Notes under the pieces: generated by a model | The model's input: the letters and a program-made list of their open reading frames with translations, nothing else | What the model was told of the DNA's origin: nothing | Database searches by the model: none | In this document: positions 46,885-58,545 of the stretch, piece by piece | Numbering within the stretch: position 1 is the stretch's first letter | Layout: every line of letters begins with the position of its first letter | Origin: Buxus sempervirens | Lineage: Eukaryota; Streptophyta; Magnoliopsida; Buxales; Buxaceae | NCBI GenBank assembly: GCA_947561395.2 | Contig: OX387185.1 | Location: 19,804,366 to 19,868,365 of the forward strand | Reading direction: 5' to 3' | Length of the DNA stretch: 64,000 bases | Translations under genes and position numbers: made by a program

Positions 46885-49086
46885 TGTAACGCCCCAGAAC
46901 TGGGTTACGTAATGAAACCGTAACTCGTCCCCGAGGAGTTAGCTTTTCAATACAGGATCGCTATATCAGAGTAAGGAAAACATGAAATGGCAATAATAAA
47001 ATCAGAGTCAACTAAAATTTTCCCCAACTCACCTGAACCAAGCATATACCCGCCTGTATCGTCCTTTCTGAGATCTGAAATCAAAACAAAACAGTAAGAT
47101 ACGACTATCTCAACAAGTAGCAATGCATGCCCAAAAATATAGTTATAACAGTTCTAAAACATGCACAAATTATAATCAATTAAGTTACAGTTAATCTCGG
47201 TTAATCCTATTAATCTCGACAATACATCGCCAATAACATATCATGTCAAAATCAGATTCGGAAAACATTATATATTGGGACTCGTGAAGTTTGTCTATTT
47301 TGTGTGGCTAAGCACTAGTGTTCCAAACAATCCAGTTGAAATACTGCAACAGCTCAAGGAATCCAATTCTTCGCCATCATGGCGAAAATACTCGTGTGAC
47401 CTCACCCTCATGGTGGAAAGGGAGTTGCTGCAACACTTCCCTCATGGAAGGCCTCTCCATCATGGAGGAAATGCACTAAGGAACCCTAGACTTAATCCAA
47501 ATAAAAAGTACAAAGTTCATCTACAACTAGACTGTGGATCCACATTAAGTCTTGCCCTTCTGTACTTTGGTAAAAATATCACTTACTGTGCAAATTTCAT
47601 ATAAAACCATGCTCTTAGTGATTTTAGTCTTTTTTTTTTACCTTTAACATTATCAACACTCAAATTTCAATTAGTCATAAAAGCCATCCAGTAGTAAAAT
47701 TTTACGGCAATCAGTTCATGTGGTGGAAATACTTTACAATTATCCAAAAATGAAAACTAGTGATTCTTCAAAGAAAACATCACAAATTACTATTCAAGTT
47801 ACAATAGAAAACAGCAAGTTTAGTAGTATTACAACCAGGTAAAAAATTCTCTAATAAGCAAACTTTATTATAGCTAGAAAAATCAGATTTGTCTAACTTT
47901 CCTTAACTGATCCTATTACCAATTCATACTCATTCCTTATTGTCAATCTAGTTCCCATAAGTTGTTACAGATCTGAAATTTTAATCAAAATTTAAAGAAT
48001 TCAATAATGTCAATCTCCAAACACAATCTTTCCTTCACCACCATTAACTCAAAAAGATTTCCCAATTCTGATTTATTTTTCTAATGCAATCCTTAATTTA
48101 ATTCACCAAAGTTTGTTCTGGAATGCTAAACAAATTCAAATCAACTCCTTCAAACATGTTTTAAAAGCTAAAACTGGAACTATGATCAAATCTATAAACA
48201 ACCGCACTGTTACTTAAAATTGGGTATGCGCTGAGTTGGGGAGGTAGGTGCCAGGTTAGCACGAGGTCAGCGCATCCAAAAATTGAGTGTGCGCTAGGGA
48301 AGGTAGGTGCCAGGTCAGCGCATCCAAAATTTCACTTTGGTAATGTTTTCAACTACGGCAAACACCAAATCTCATGGACTGAATTGTTTTCCCTCCATCA
48401 AAACACCTCTAATAATTCATTTAACATCTAAATAACTCAAGTAACCCCCTTCGAATTTAATCTAAATAGTTTTAACATCTAACAAAAAATCCATCGCACA
48501 AAACTTAACAGAATATGCAATTTTTGTCCATCACATCTCCCACTCTTCAAAGGATCTTAAACCATACGAAAAACATGATAAAAACGATGGTGCTACTTGC
48601 CTGCTTGATTCTGGAACCCAACTCCACAGAAACCACGTCTGTTCAGGAACTTGACAGCACTCCAAAATTCTCCGACGACTAAATCTTCTGGTCTGAACTA
48701 GGACTTGGGACGACTTCTGTTCCAACAGATTTCGGACGTCCACTCTTGAACAGAACAAAATTTCTCCTTCTATCAAATCTTTAGTTAGCTCTCCTCCATC
48801 TCACCTCCAAAGTTTCTGTTTAGTTTTTCTCAACCTCTCAAATCTCCTCTCCATACGATTGGTTTCTCCCGAAATTGAACAGTCATAACTATTCCTAAAC
48901 GCTCCAAGACAAAACGTTTACATTAAGCAAGACTCTCCAACTCCTTCATGATCTGCTGCGGTGCTCCACCACCGAAACTCCTCCACCAACAGCCTATCAA
49001 CCCTTGATCAATTAATTAGCCACCCAACAATACCAATCAACACCACCTTATTTTATTTCTAATAAAATATAATCACACTTACCCTT
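46885..49086 (-). mobile_element. minus-strand 5' LTR, split by the Tat element
   Basis: The plus strand starts TGTAACGCCCCAGAACTGGG, next to the primer site. It is the same family as 28590-29378 and 38461-41107. Hairpin at 47095-47112, acceptor at 47075-47076, ATGGAAGGCCTCTCCAT palindrome near 47447. GC island at 48225-48320 (GCGCTGAG and GGTAGGTGCCAGGTCAGCGC motifs), donor-like CAG/GCAAGTAGCACC with GC at 48599-48600. The TGTAAAACC start is not reached because the Tat LTR begins at 49087. Confidence 0.8.
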
Positions 49087-50972
49087 TGTGCGCGCGTCGG
49101 AAACGCGGCACGGGAAAGTTCGGAGTCGCCACCGCCTGATGGGGTGCAGGCGAACACCTGGTGTGAGATATGGGAAAAATCAAGTCCAATGACTTCCTCA
49201 ATCATCACACGGGATTAAATAAAATAAAGAGTCGCCACCATTCAATTTAGGTGTGAATGGACACCAAAATATTAAATAAGCTCAAAAGGCAATTTTAGGG
49301 TAAAAATAACCCTCATAAGAAAACAACCAGAGATGGGTAAGGGGATTAGGTTATGAACAGGGGAAGGTGTTAGGCACCCCTATTCATCCACACAAAGTGG
49401 TTACCAGGTATTGTCCATGTTTTTCAAAGAAAAAAGGGCTTGCTATAAAATTCATGAAAAATCACATAAAGACAAAAATTGTATGGTTTTTTCATACAAA
49501 TATTCTGATTGATCTAGAGCTTTCAAATATGATCATACCATTCCTAGGGTTTTATGATCAAAATAAAATTGAGATAAAATCAAATAAAATCAATTTAAAG
49601 TGAAAAATCCAAAAATCTGGCTTCAAGTTAAATTCTAGAAATCTAGAAAAATATGATTTTTATAAAATATTTCAAAATTGAACTTGAATAGTCCAGGATA
49701 TAGATATAGCCCAAATTTCACATTAAATCAGAAAATCAAAACCAAAAATACCCACGTTGATGAAGAACATCAAAAGGGGAGAACTTAGACCGTAGGGTCT
49801 TCTCTCAATAATGAAAAACGATTTAAAAACAACTTCATGAAACCCTAGAATTTAATTTCAGGCTTTTGTATCCAGATCTACCATATTGATCATGGTAAAT
49901 CCAAAATCTTAGCCTAAAATCACAAAGATCACAAAAACAGTGCTGTAGGTGCAAAAGTGGTGAAAAATCCTAATTTTATCAAAAAAGTGAGGATCTCATG
50001 CTATAAACATCATAGATTCATGGATTCATTCAGATTTATCATAAAAACAATTAAAACATGATCATGATATTCAAAACAGCCACATCTCACAGATTAGAGC
50101 ACATGGGGGTCTATCCTACGGATCCACCTGTTCTCTTTTCCCCTAGCTCTCTCTTCACGTTTTACGGCTAGAGAGGATTCTTGAGGTACTTGAAGATAGG
50201 TTTGGGTACACAAACACAATCAAAGGCTTTATTCTAGAAGAAAAGAAAAAAACAGATTATGGGGTTCTATTCTAGGGATCCACCTGTTATCTTTTCCCCT
50301 AGCTCTTTCTTCACGTTTTACGGCTAGAGAGACTCTTGAGGTACTTAGAGGCAAGTTTAGGAATACAAGTACAAAAGATCAAGCCTTATTCTACAGCAAT
50401 GGAGAAGATCCTATTACTTCTAGAATTGAAGACAGAAAATAAAAAGGGAAAAGGGACTTACCTGGATTGAGCAAGCAAGGCAGCAGGGATTCCTCTCTTC
50501 TCTTGGAGCTTCTTAGACTTCAAATTTTCGTGGCCTTTTGCTTGAGGAAAGGCTCTCTATTTATAGGCAAACCCAGGGGTATGGTTGGTCCAAGGTTTGG
50601 CAAGATAGAGTTTCAGTTTGAGTTAAACACAAGATCATGCCCATCCTTTATCCACAAAGATATTTCGCACGAATAAAATATATAATTCGCTCATTTAAAG
50701 GGATATTGTACTAAAGATAAGGCTCAGAAATCGAGAGAAGAATAAAACTCGCAGGAGTCTGATGTGCCCGTAAATGATTTACGGTCCAAAAGTGTCCGTA
50801 TATGTTTTACGGGCGCTGCGTGCCTGTACATAAAATTCGGGCGCGCTTAGCCCGTAGATACAATACGGTCCAAGCTTAAATTATTCATTTTCATGCATTT
50901 TTGGCCTGTTTTAAATTCCAATTAACGTTTTCATTATTTTCTCATTTTGTAGTGCAATTTGGTGTGTCTACA
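49087..50972 (-). repeat. Tat 3' LTR
   Basis: Plus-strand edges are TGTGCGCGCG and GTGTGTCTACA. The minus-strand TATA box (TATAAATA) is at 50558-50565. An island of four palindromic 21-nt modules lies at 50762-50872, on the far side from pol. The stretch 49190-50972 is matched by 1-1776. CCCTT at 49082-49086 would be one target duplication. Confidence 0.85.
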
Positions 50973-50990
50973 ACTGCCTCCTCTTTGCTG
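50973..50990 (-). promoter_or_regulatory. Tat polypurine tract
   Basis: The minus strand reads CAGCAAAGAGGAGGCAGT, purine-rich and ending directly at the LTR start TGTAGACAC. This fixes the element's orientation as minus. Confidence 0.75.
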
Positions 50991-52580
50991 GTAATTGGAA
51001 CCAATTACAAGCAAAGAGCAAAAAGACCCACCAATTGCACTTGTTGAGATCTTTGTCTAACTAATTGCATTTTGCAAGGATTAAATGGGTGAAAAAGGAT
51101 TTATTGTGGAAGATTTGCTAAAAGTCCCTCAGCTTAAGGGCCAAATCCTCCTCTCTCCTCTCACTGAGCACTCGTGGCTATGAAGTGAGACTTGAGACAA
51201 AATTTTTAAACAAAAGTGGGTAAGATGGCAATCCTTGCAACTTACAACTAATATAAACATTAATCTCCTGAAAAGTGTGGAGAAAATAATAAAATATGTA
51301 ATTTTCTGCTTTGCCCGTACTTGCATTACGGACAGATGCTGCCCGTAATTTAAACACGGGCGAAGTGGACCGTATTACCTTTACGGGTGCCTGTAGCCCG
51401 TACCTTCTTTACGGATTTTGACCTCCTTCTTAACCGCGGCCGCGAACTTCTTTCTCTTTTGCTCGCATTTTGCCCTATTTTCCTTGCGCCCGCACTCTTC
51501 TCTCCGGTCCTTGCTTCTTCTTCTCCAACAGTGCCGACCATCTTCTCCGGCAACTTAGTCTTCTTCGGCCTTTCTCACATTCTCCGGCGTGTCCTTGTTT
51601 CTCCGGTGACGACCTGCTTTCTTCCTTGGGCGACTGTTCCCTTCTTCTGCAACCATCCGAACAGTGTTCGTTGGCTTCTTTTTTTCTAGGAGCTTGGTGG
51701 ATCAAAGGTTCGACTGCTGCTTACTTGCATTTTTTTCTTGATCATTCCTGGTAAGTGGCAGAAACACTCATTCCTATTGCAAATAGTATATTGCAAGTGA
51801 CCATATGACTGAACTAGCTTGGCTCATGCATGAATTTGCTCTGATTTTCTTGCCATCCGAAATTTGTTATGCCATGATCTGGATGCCCAATATATGCCAA
51901 ATCTGTTATTGTTTTGATGATTGATTTATGAACAAATAAGCTCCATCATACTTTGATTTCTGTTGTAAATCCTGGCTCATTTTGGTTTGTCTGAAATTTG
52001 CTCCTGTGCTAGCAATCTTTGAGTTTAGGTTCCTGATGGGATGAGGACTTAATTCCTATATGTGATTCACTGATTTCTCCTCCAAGTGACACATGCTTGT
52101 AACTTTTCTTATTCAGACTTGATTTCTGCTTTAAATTTCTGCTTTGATCTTGTATGCTTCCAATTGAAATTCTGATTCCCTGTTATCATTGGCAAATTGG
52201 ACTAAATTCCTTGCCGACTGATTACTCTGACTTTGCATGATATTTCTGATTCTGTCTTTATGCATAAGATGTTGCTATATCTTACTTTAACACATTCCTC
52301 ACTGACTATTCCTTGTTATCATCTACTTGGCCTGTCCTGAAACCAAACAAAAAGAGATGATTAAGCATAAGCAATTAAAACAAGCTACTATAAGATAATT
52401 GGACTTCCTAAAAATTTCTTGAAATCAGAAGGATAATCTTCTTTGATCAATTCCTGATTTAGTCAGGAATTTCTGAATCATTTTTTCCATTTTCCTTTTT
52501 CCTGTAAACTTGGTAAACATGAAAATCAAGCAATGAAATTTTAACAAGAATAATGAACATCTCCCTGATTTGAACCATAG
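50991..52580 (+). other. non-coding region ahead of antisense gene A
   Basis: Between the polypurine tract and the first antisense region. An island of palindromic CCGTA/TACGG modules lies at 51310-51420. It is followed by a CT-rich leader (51420-51700) and about 900 bp of AT-rich, intron-like DNA. This resembles the 5' untranslated region of a plus-strand transcription unit; the promoter was not pinned down. Confidence 0.5.
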
Positions 52581-55384
52581 ATGGCCCGCCTTAGATCAGC
52601 TTCCAGGGATCCTGCAGATGAGCCTTCCTCCTCGCGGGTTAGGCGGGATCATGCGGATGTGGCCTCGTCTTCGAGGGCCGAGAGGGATTCCGATTCTGAT
52701 ATCCCTGATCTTCCTTCTGGGGATTCGCGTGAGGCGACCCCAGAGGTATATTCTAACCTTTCTGAAATTTCTCATTCCTTCATAAAATTCACCTTGATCC
52801 TTTCTTCTTTCCAATTGCTTCTTTAGCCGGCAGTTGAGGCTTCGGGCAGAGACAGGAGCCGTAGAGGGCGCTGCAGCGGAGGTGGAGATGTAGGCCATGA
52901 TGAGGGCCGTAGGGGAGGCCGCAGAGGAGGCTGTGTCAGAGATGAGGCCCGGACCAGAGTTGAGGTCCCTGAGGCGGTTGTTACCCAGATCAGGGATACT
53001 GATCTTTTGCATGGCTTGAGGACTCATCCCTCAGCGTGTATTAGAGTAGATATCCCTTTGGAGTATCCCATGTCTCATTATCGTGGGAGTTGAGCCAGCT
53101 TTATTAAGTTTATTGGAGCTTGCAGTTCGGCCTACCGTCGGGAGCTAGGCTTGTATGGCTTTGGCCTATTCATCACCATCCCAGATGTTTGCCTGGATTG
53201 AGCCCTTATTGCGGCGCTGCTGGAGAGGTTCTTCCCTGAGACATTGAGCTTCCATTTTCCAGATGTCGAGATAGGGATCCGGCCGTCTGACTTTACACTT
53301 ATCACCAGGATCAGGATGATTGGTGATATTATTCCTGAGATGATGATGCCAGATGCTGATGAGATCGCCGGTTACCTTGGCTACATTGTGCTACCTCCTG
53401 AGGCATGGGATAGAGGGAGAGCGAGATTGTCTCTGACTTGGTTGAGAGAGACTTTCAGGGTGAGGCAGTTTGGCTAGCTTGCCGCCGGTGATCCAGTTTT
53501 CCCGTATGCCTTTCGATTTCTTTTTCTGTACATGATGGGCTCCTGCTTCTTCCCAGAGGACACGACTTCAGTTAGTCCTCACTTTTTGAGTTTATTGGGA
53601 GACTTGCAGCGAGCGAGGAGGTATGCCTGGGGCCCGCTCATTTTTGGTACTATTCTGGCTGGCCTGCGCCGATCAGTGAGCGGCCTCTCCACTTCTCGAG
53701 GAGCTGGGGTTGGGTGCAGATTCTTCTGGCCCTTCCTGCAGGTGAAACAATTATTTCTCCTATCTTTCTTTCTCTTTCTTTCTTTTCTATTCTTTTTGAC
53801 CCTTTTTCTTCTTTTTGCAGTTCTTTTCTAGGGTGTATATCCCCTATTTCCGCCCTACCTCTACGATGCCAGAGGAGACATATCCCATGGCTCGTAGATG
53901 GTGTCATGTGGAGCACGACTCTGAAAAGAGTCGTCCTAGGTCTACCCGGGCCCACCTGGACAGGCTCTACAGATCTGAGGTAATCTTCTTTAATTCCTCT
54001 TCTCTTCCTCTCTTTTTTTCTTTTTTCTTCTGGATCATTTGTCTAATATCTCTTCTGTTTTTTCAGCTGTTCGTCCCCAGGATGGAGGACATTCATGAGG
54101 TGCCGGCCCTGCATGTGGCCAGAGATGATGCTTTTGCCCCTGACCAGAGACGTCAGAGATATCAGTTCTTCATTGGTCAGTTGGGGAGCATCTGGTATTG
54201 CGGCGAGCGCTTCTTCTATCAGCACGTTGGAGAGCCCCGGATTCCTGCCATCCCTCCAGATACTACCCCCTCCTTTCCTCCTTTGCCTGTTGATCCTGCC
54301 CAGTTCCTAGATTGGACTGAGGCAGAGACATTATTAGAGGAGGGTGACTATGATGCCTGGTTTGGGCGAGCTTCAGTTGGGTGCCTCATGCCACCTATGC
54401 CTGTCCGTGGCGGAGTCACAGAGATAGGAGGGGTGGTGATTAGGGCATATGATACGACGGTTTGTCCTCTTCTTTTTTGATCTTCAACTCATATATTCTA
54501 TTTGAACTTGGCTTTTTCTTACATCTTCTTTTTTATTTCAGGAGGCTCAGTTGGCAGAGATCCGATCTCGGTATGCTGATATAAAGCGCCAGCGAGACGC
54601 TGCTATCGCCGAGCGGGATGCCCTCTACATTACCATTTCTGATCTCCGGGGACAGCTTGCCAGAGCACAGGGCCAGGCGGGCCCTTCTGGTGTACAGGAC
54701 CAGGCGGGTCCATCTCATACCCAGGTTAATTCTTTCACCTCTTTCCATATCTGCTTTTATCTTTGTTTATCCTGTTCTGATTAAAATTTCCTTTCTTACT
54801 TTCAGGATGACACAGCCGGCCCTTCTTCACCTGCTTCACCTGTGCCAATGAATCTTCGTGGGGAGGTATTCTCTGTGGCACGGGTGGAGTTCGTGACTTC
54901 TCCCAGATCGATAGAGGCTTCTGAGGTCGAGGCTGAGGTTGCTCCTGCTGTTGTAGATGTGCCAGAGTCTGCTCTAGCACCTGAGACTGCTCCTGATGCT
55001 TCTATGGATATGGACATGGAGCCGGCCAGGGATGCCGCTGTAGTGGAGCCTACCGTGGAGGCTGTGGTGATGGAGAAGGCTGCTGTTGATGCTACTGGGC
55101 CGTCCATTCTTGCTGATCCTGATTGTGATGATTCTATGTCTGTTTATACAGATTCTGATATCGAGTCCACGGGATATGTAGATACTTCAGGGTACGTTCC
55201 TCCTGATCATCCCACTGCTGGCCTTGTGCCTTTATATATGTGGTATGATATTCAGTCTGTTTTGAGCAGGATGACTCGTAGTACAGCCCGTAACATAGTA
55301 CGATATGTTTTTGAGCCCCGGCGATCTTCAGGCCGTGGTCGAGGCAGAGGACGTGGCCGTGGCCGTAGGGGTGGACTTGCATAG
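52581..55384 (+). pseudogene. antisense gene-like region A in Tat element (plant mobile domain-like)
   Basis: A plus-strand region with several coding blocks separated by T-rich stretches with GT...AG edges (for example near 52749-52826, 53980-54066, 54725-54805), a plant intron-like layout. The first block opens MARLRSASRDPADEPSSS, Ser/Asp-rich. Middle blocks resemble the plant mobile domain (PMD, MAIN-like): LERFFPETLSFHFPDVEIG, then FLYMMGSCFFPEDTTS and RARRYAWGPLIFGTILAGL. The last block is acidic (54842 onward), ending in a Gly/Arg tail (SGRGRGRGRGRGRRGGLA). It runs opposite to pol, as in Retand-type extra ORFs. It is broken in several places; function unknown. Confidence 0.6.
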
Positions 55385-55594
55385 ACAGTAGATTAGGATT
55401 TTTCATGTATATGTATTTTGACAAACTGATGTATCCCTTTTTATATATAAAAGAAATTTGATTTTTATTCATTTGTGCTCTTTTTTCTTTTATTTTTAGC
55501 TTTTCTTGCATGATATCTGTTAAAGCAGGGACAGGTGAAACCTAGGAAACTACTGAAATCAAAATTCCCATTTTTTTGGCATTTTTCCGAAGGG

Positions 55595-55735
55595 ACCGTA
55601 ATTAAGTTACGAGCAAGCTGTGCCTGTAATATTAATACGGGCGCACTCTGCCCGTAAATTATTCACGGTCACAGTGTGTCCATATTATTTATACGGGCAC
55701 GCCATGCTCGTATTGCAATTACGGATTTTACTACC
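55595..55735. repeat. palindromic 21-nt module island
   Basis: Five consecutive modules of the form GCCCGTA-N7-TACGGGC (with changes in the arms and an AT-rich middle) separated by 3-5 nt. The same design occurs at about 1570-1680, 50762-50872 and 51310-51420. Confidence 0.85.
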
Positions 55736-55748
55736 TTTTCGAATCTTC

Positions 55749-55756
55749 TATATAAA
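55749..55756 (+). promoter_or_regulatory. TATA box of antisense gene B
   Basis: TATATAAA lies about 92 bases before the ATG at 55848. Just upstream, at about 55595-55735, are five 19-21-nt palindromic modules of CCGTA/TACGG type. Confidence 0.55.
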
Positions 55757-55847
55757 CTCAAGGGGAACGTCATTGTGACACTTTTAAAAGTTTGAAAACT
55801 CCCTGAGCCTTCCGTTTTCTACTTTACTTGGCTTCTTTGGTGCTTCC

Positions 55848-57612
55848 ATGGCTTCCCTCGCCCCTTTCGCTTCTGTCAATGAATCTCCTCCTGCAAGACA
55901 ACCTGTTAGATCAAAACCTCCTAATCTCACCAGGTACAATGTTGTGGATTCCTTCTATGATAGGTGGGTAAACTCCATGACCCTTGATGAAGAAATTCGC
56001 TGGGATTCTATCCACTTAGGGCATATCCTACACATCCCTAAAATTCCCTTTAAGTGGGAAATCATTGAAGCCTTGATTGGACACTGGGTTCCTGAACTGA
56101 ATCTCTTCTTTTTTGATGACAAAGAGATGACTCCTACCATAGAAGAAATTGAAACCATCCTTGGCCTAAGATTTTCTGAAAAAGTTGTGAACCCGCCCCT
56201 AAAGCCTAGCTACAAAGGAGGCCTCTACATTCTTGGGTATAGGGAAGAAAGACTTAGGAACTTCTGATACCCTATTGACCTTGTCCAAGACCTTTTTGAC
56301 TGAAAAACTTCTAAGGAGTGGGGACAAGGATGCTAGGTTTAATGCTTTGACTCTGATAGTGGTCAACCAGTTGCTCTTTCCACGGGGTGATGACCAGGTT
56401 GACTTGGCTCTCATCTCAGTTATCTGCCAGGTTAGGGAACGTGAGAGATTGGCTCCTATGATCTTGGCAGAGATATACCAGGCTTTAACTGACTGCTATT
56501 TCAGAAAGAAGAAACGTTTCCTTGCTTGCGCTCCTATCCTACAGGTAAAAAAGAAATAATAATAATTTTTTTTCTTCTTCTTCTTCTCTTTTTCTTTTCC
56601 TTCTTTTTTTTCTTTTCTCTCTTTTTTTTTCTTTTTTTTCTTTCTTTTTTCTTTCTTTCTTTTTTTTTTCTTCTTTTTTTTCTTTTGAAATAAATTGAAA
56701 TTCTCCCCTTTTTTGCAGCTTTGGTTGCTTGACCACCTGAGTCAAGTTGAAGAGATAACTCGCCGCTTCTTTCCAAGGTTGAAAGTTCCTGTTCTGATGA
56801 GCCACAGGGGTTGTCCTAATATCCAAGGCGGCAAGCAGGGATGGTTCACTTTTTTGGGTATTCTCCAGGATGATCAAGTGAGATGGCCTGGCACTTATTA
56901 GCCCAATCCAGAGACAGTGATCAGCTTCAGAGATAGGAACTTTTTGGTCCTGGCAGACTTGAAATCTGCTGTTCTCTATCTTCCTTTGAGGGTTCTTCGG
57001 CAGTTTGGAGCGACCCAGGGAATTATGATCCCAACTGGCTATGAGAGCCTTGTAGGGCCACTTACATCAGCCACCATGGGGCTAAATGCTCAATTAATGA
57101 ATGAGTGGTCCTATGTTCGCTTTCTGCGGGGTCCTGTCTTTTCTGAGTCCCATGTGAAGGACTATCACTTCTGGATCAAAGAGCAAGTACAGAGTCATGC
57201 CCCCGTACCAGAGGATCCTCCTGCAGTTCTTCCCCCTACTTATGAGGACATTTTGGAGTCTGAAAGGGCAACCCACAAGCGGCTTCAACAAATTTGGGTA
57301 CGAGAAGCACAAGAGCTCAGGATAAAGGGTATTGATCTGGAGAGGCAACTTGAAGAGCAGAGGTCTTGCCGCATTGCCATGGAGATGAAACTTGAAGAAC
57401 AAAGGCAGGCTCGTCGCTTTGAAGTCCGAGCGATGCGGAAGAAATATCAGGATTCCTTGGCTACCCTTAGGGTGTTGAAGATCAAGCATTCTCTTTCAGA
57501 TGAGATCATCTCCTTTTTGAGCGATCCTGATGCAGAGGAAGCTTCTGGAATCATTGCAACTCAGGCAGCTAGGATTAGGGAGCTTGAGGAACAGTTTGGG
57601 AGTAGGGATTAG
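55848..57612 (+). pseudogene. antisense gene-like region B in Tat element
   Basis: A plus-strand region opening with MASLAPFASVNESPPARQ. The first block has WEIIEALIGHWVPELNLFFF and EMTPTIEEIETILGL, the pattern of plant mobile domain or related uncharacterised domains found beside plant Ty3 elements. A T-rich GT...AG intron-like stretch lies at about 56545-56718. The last block is Arg/Glu-rich and predicted coiled coil (LEEQRQARRFEVRAM, IRELEEQFG). The short distance from region A and the shared orientation suggest two genes on one antisense strand. It is broken in a few places; its role is unknown and no function is claimed. Confidence 0.6.
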
Positions 57613-58545
57613 ATTCTTTTATCTCTTATTTTTTTCTTTTTTTTCATACTTTTATACAAAAGCACACTCCATTAGTGGAAAGATAATAGATTTAATTCAA
57701 AAATAGGTTTTATATTATTGGCCTCAGAATTCTCAGATGCTTGTAAAAACAGAAGTTTTATGAAAAGTATTTGATTTCTCATCACTGGTCAAAGTATAGT
57801 TTTTTTTTTGAAAGCTGATCCAAAACACTTAATCACATATAATCAAAGGAATTAATATCAGGTTGAATAATGAAAAGGGTAATCCAAGCAATAGGGAGAG
57901 ACCAAATCTGTCTACCCCTTGACCTTTAGAATCATCCCCTAATGGTTTTTTCTTCATGACTGACCCTGTTAATCTGCTCAGTTTCTAGTACTCATGCTGA
58001 CTTGGAACATATGATCAACTCAAACTTTGATTTTTTTTATTCTTTTTTTTTTCTATTTTTCTCTTTTTTTATTATTTTTTTTCTTTTGCCTCTATTGCCC
58101 CTAGTGCCAATTACGGTTTTCACTAAGGCCGGCTTCTGCATTCCGTCATCACCAATCTTACTCTGAAAGTTGAATGAATATACTAAAATCACCGAGGGCT
58201 TAAGAATAGGACGAAATAAAGGCTAAGCTCGGTTTATGAAAGAAAAGGTATTAAAGGCTCAAAATTTTCTAAGTGTGAAAATGGGTCAGCCGGACTTACA
58301 GTCATGATGAATTCAATCCCATTCCCCTTCTTTTGTATTTGGCTTTCATTTGCCCCTATTTTTTTTTCTTTTTTTTCTTTCTGCCCCTATTGGCTTTGCC
58401 CCTATTGGCCTTGCCCCAGTATAAGATTGTAAGTCCAGTTTAGGTTTAACAAAGAAGACGAACAGGCTCAAATTGGCTTGACTAGGGATGATCATTTTGG
58501 GAAATATAGAAAAATGGCCTCAGATAATTTCCTAGTAATATTCGT
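57613..58545. other. non-coding, T-rich region between antisense gene and integrase
   Basis: No reading frame is seen. Poly-T runs at about 58025-58090 and 58358-58380. GCCCCTATTGGC-like units repeat at 58370-58420. It may serve both convergent transcripts as a 3' end region. Confidence 0.45.

Noticed and set aside
52596-53027. Minus-strand frame across antisense region A
   Set aside because: It is the shadow of the GC-rich, Arg/Ser-rich coding block on the plus strand.
56534-56877. Lys/Glu-rich minus-strand frames
   Set aside because: They translate the T-rich intron-like stretch of antisense region B on the wrong strand.
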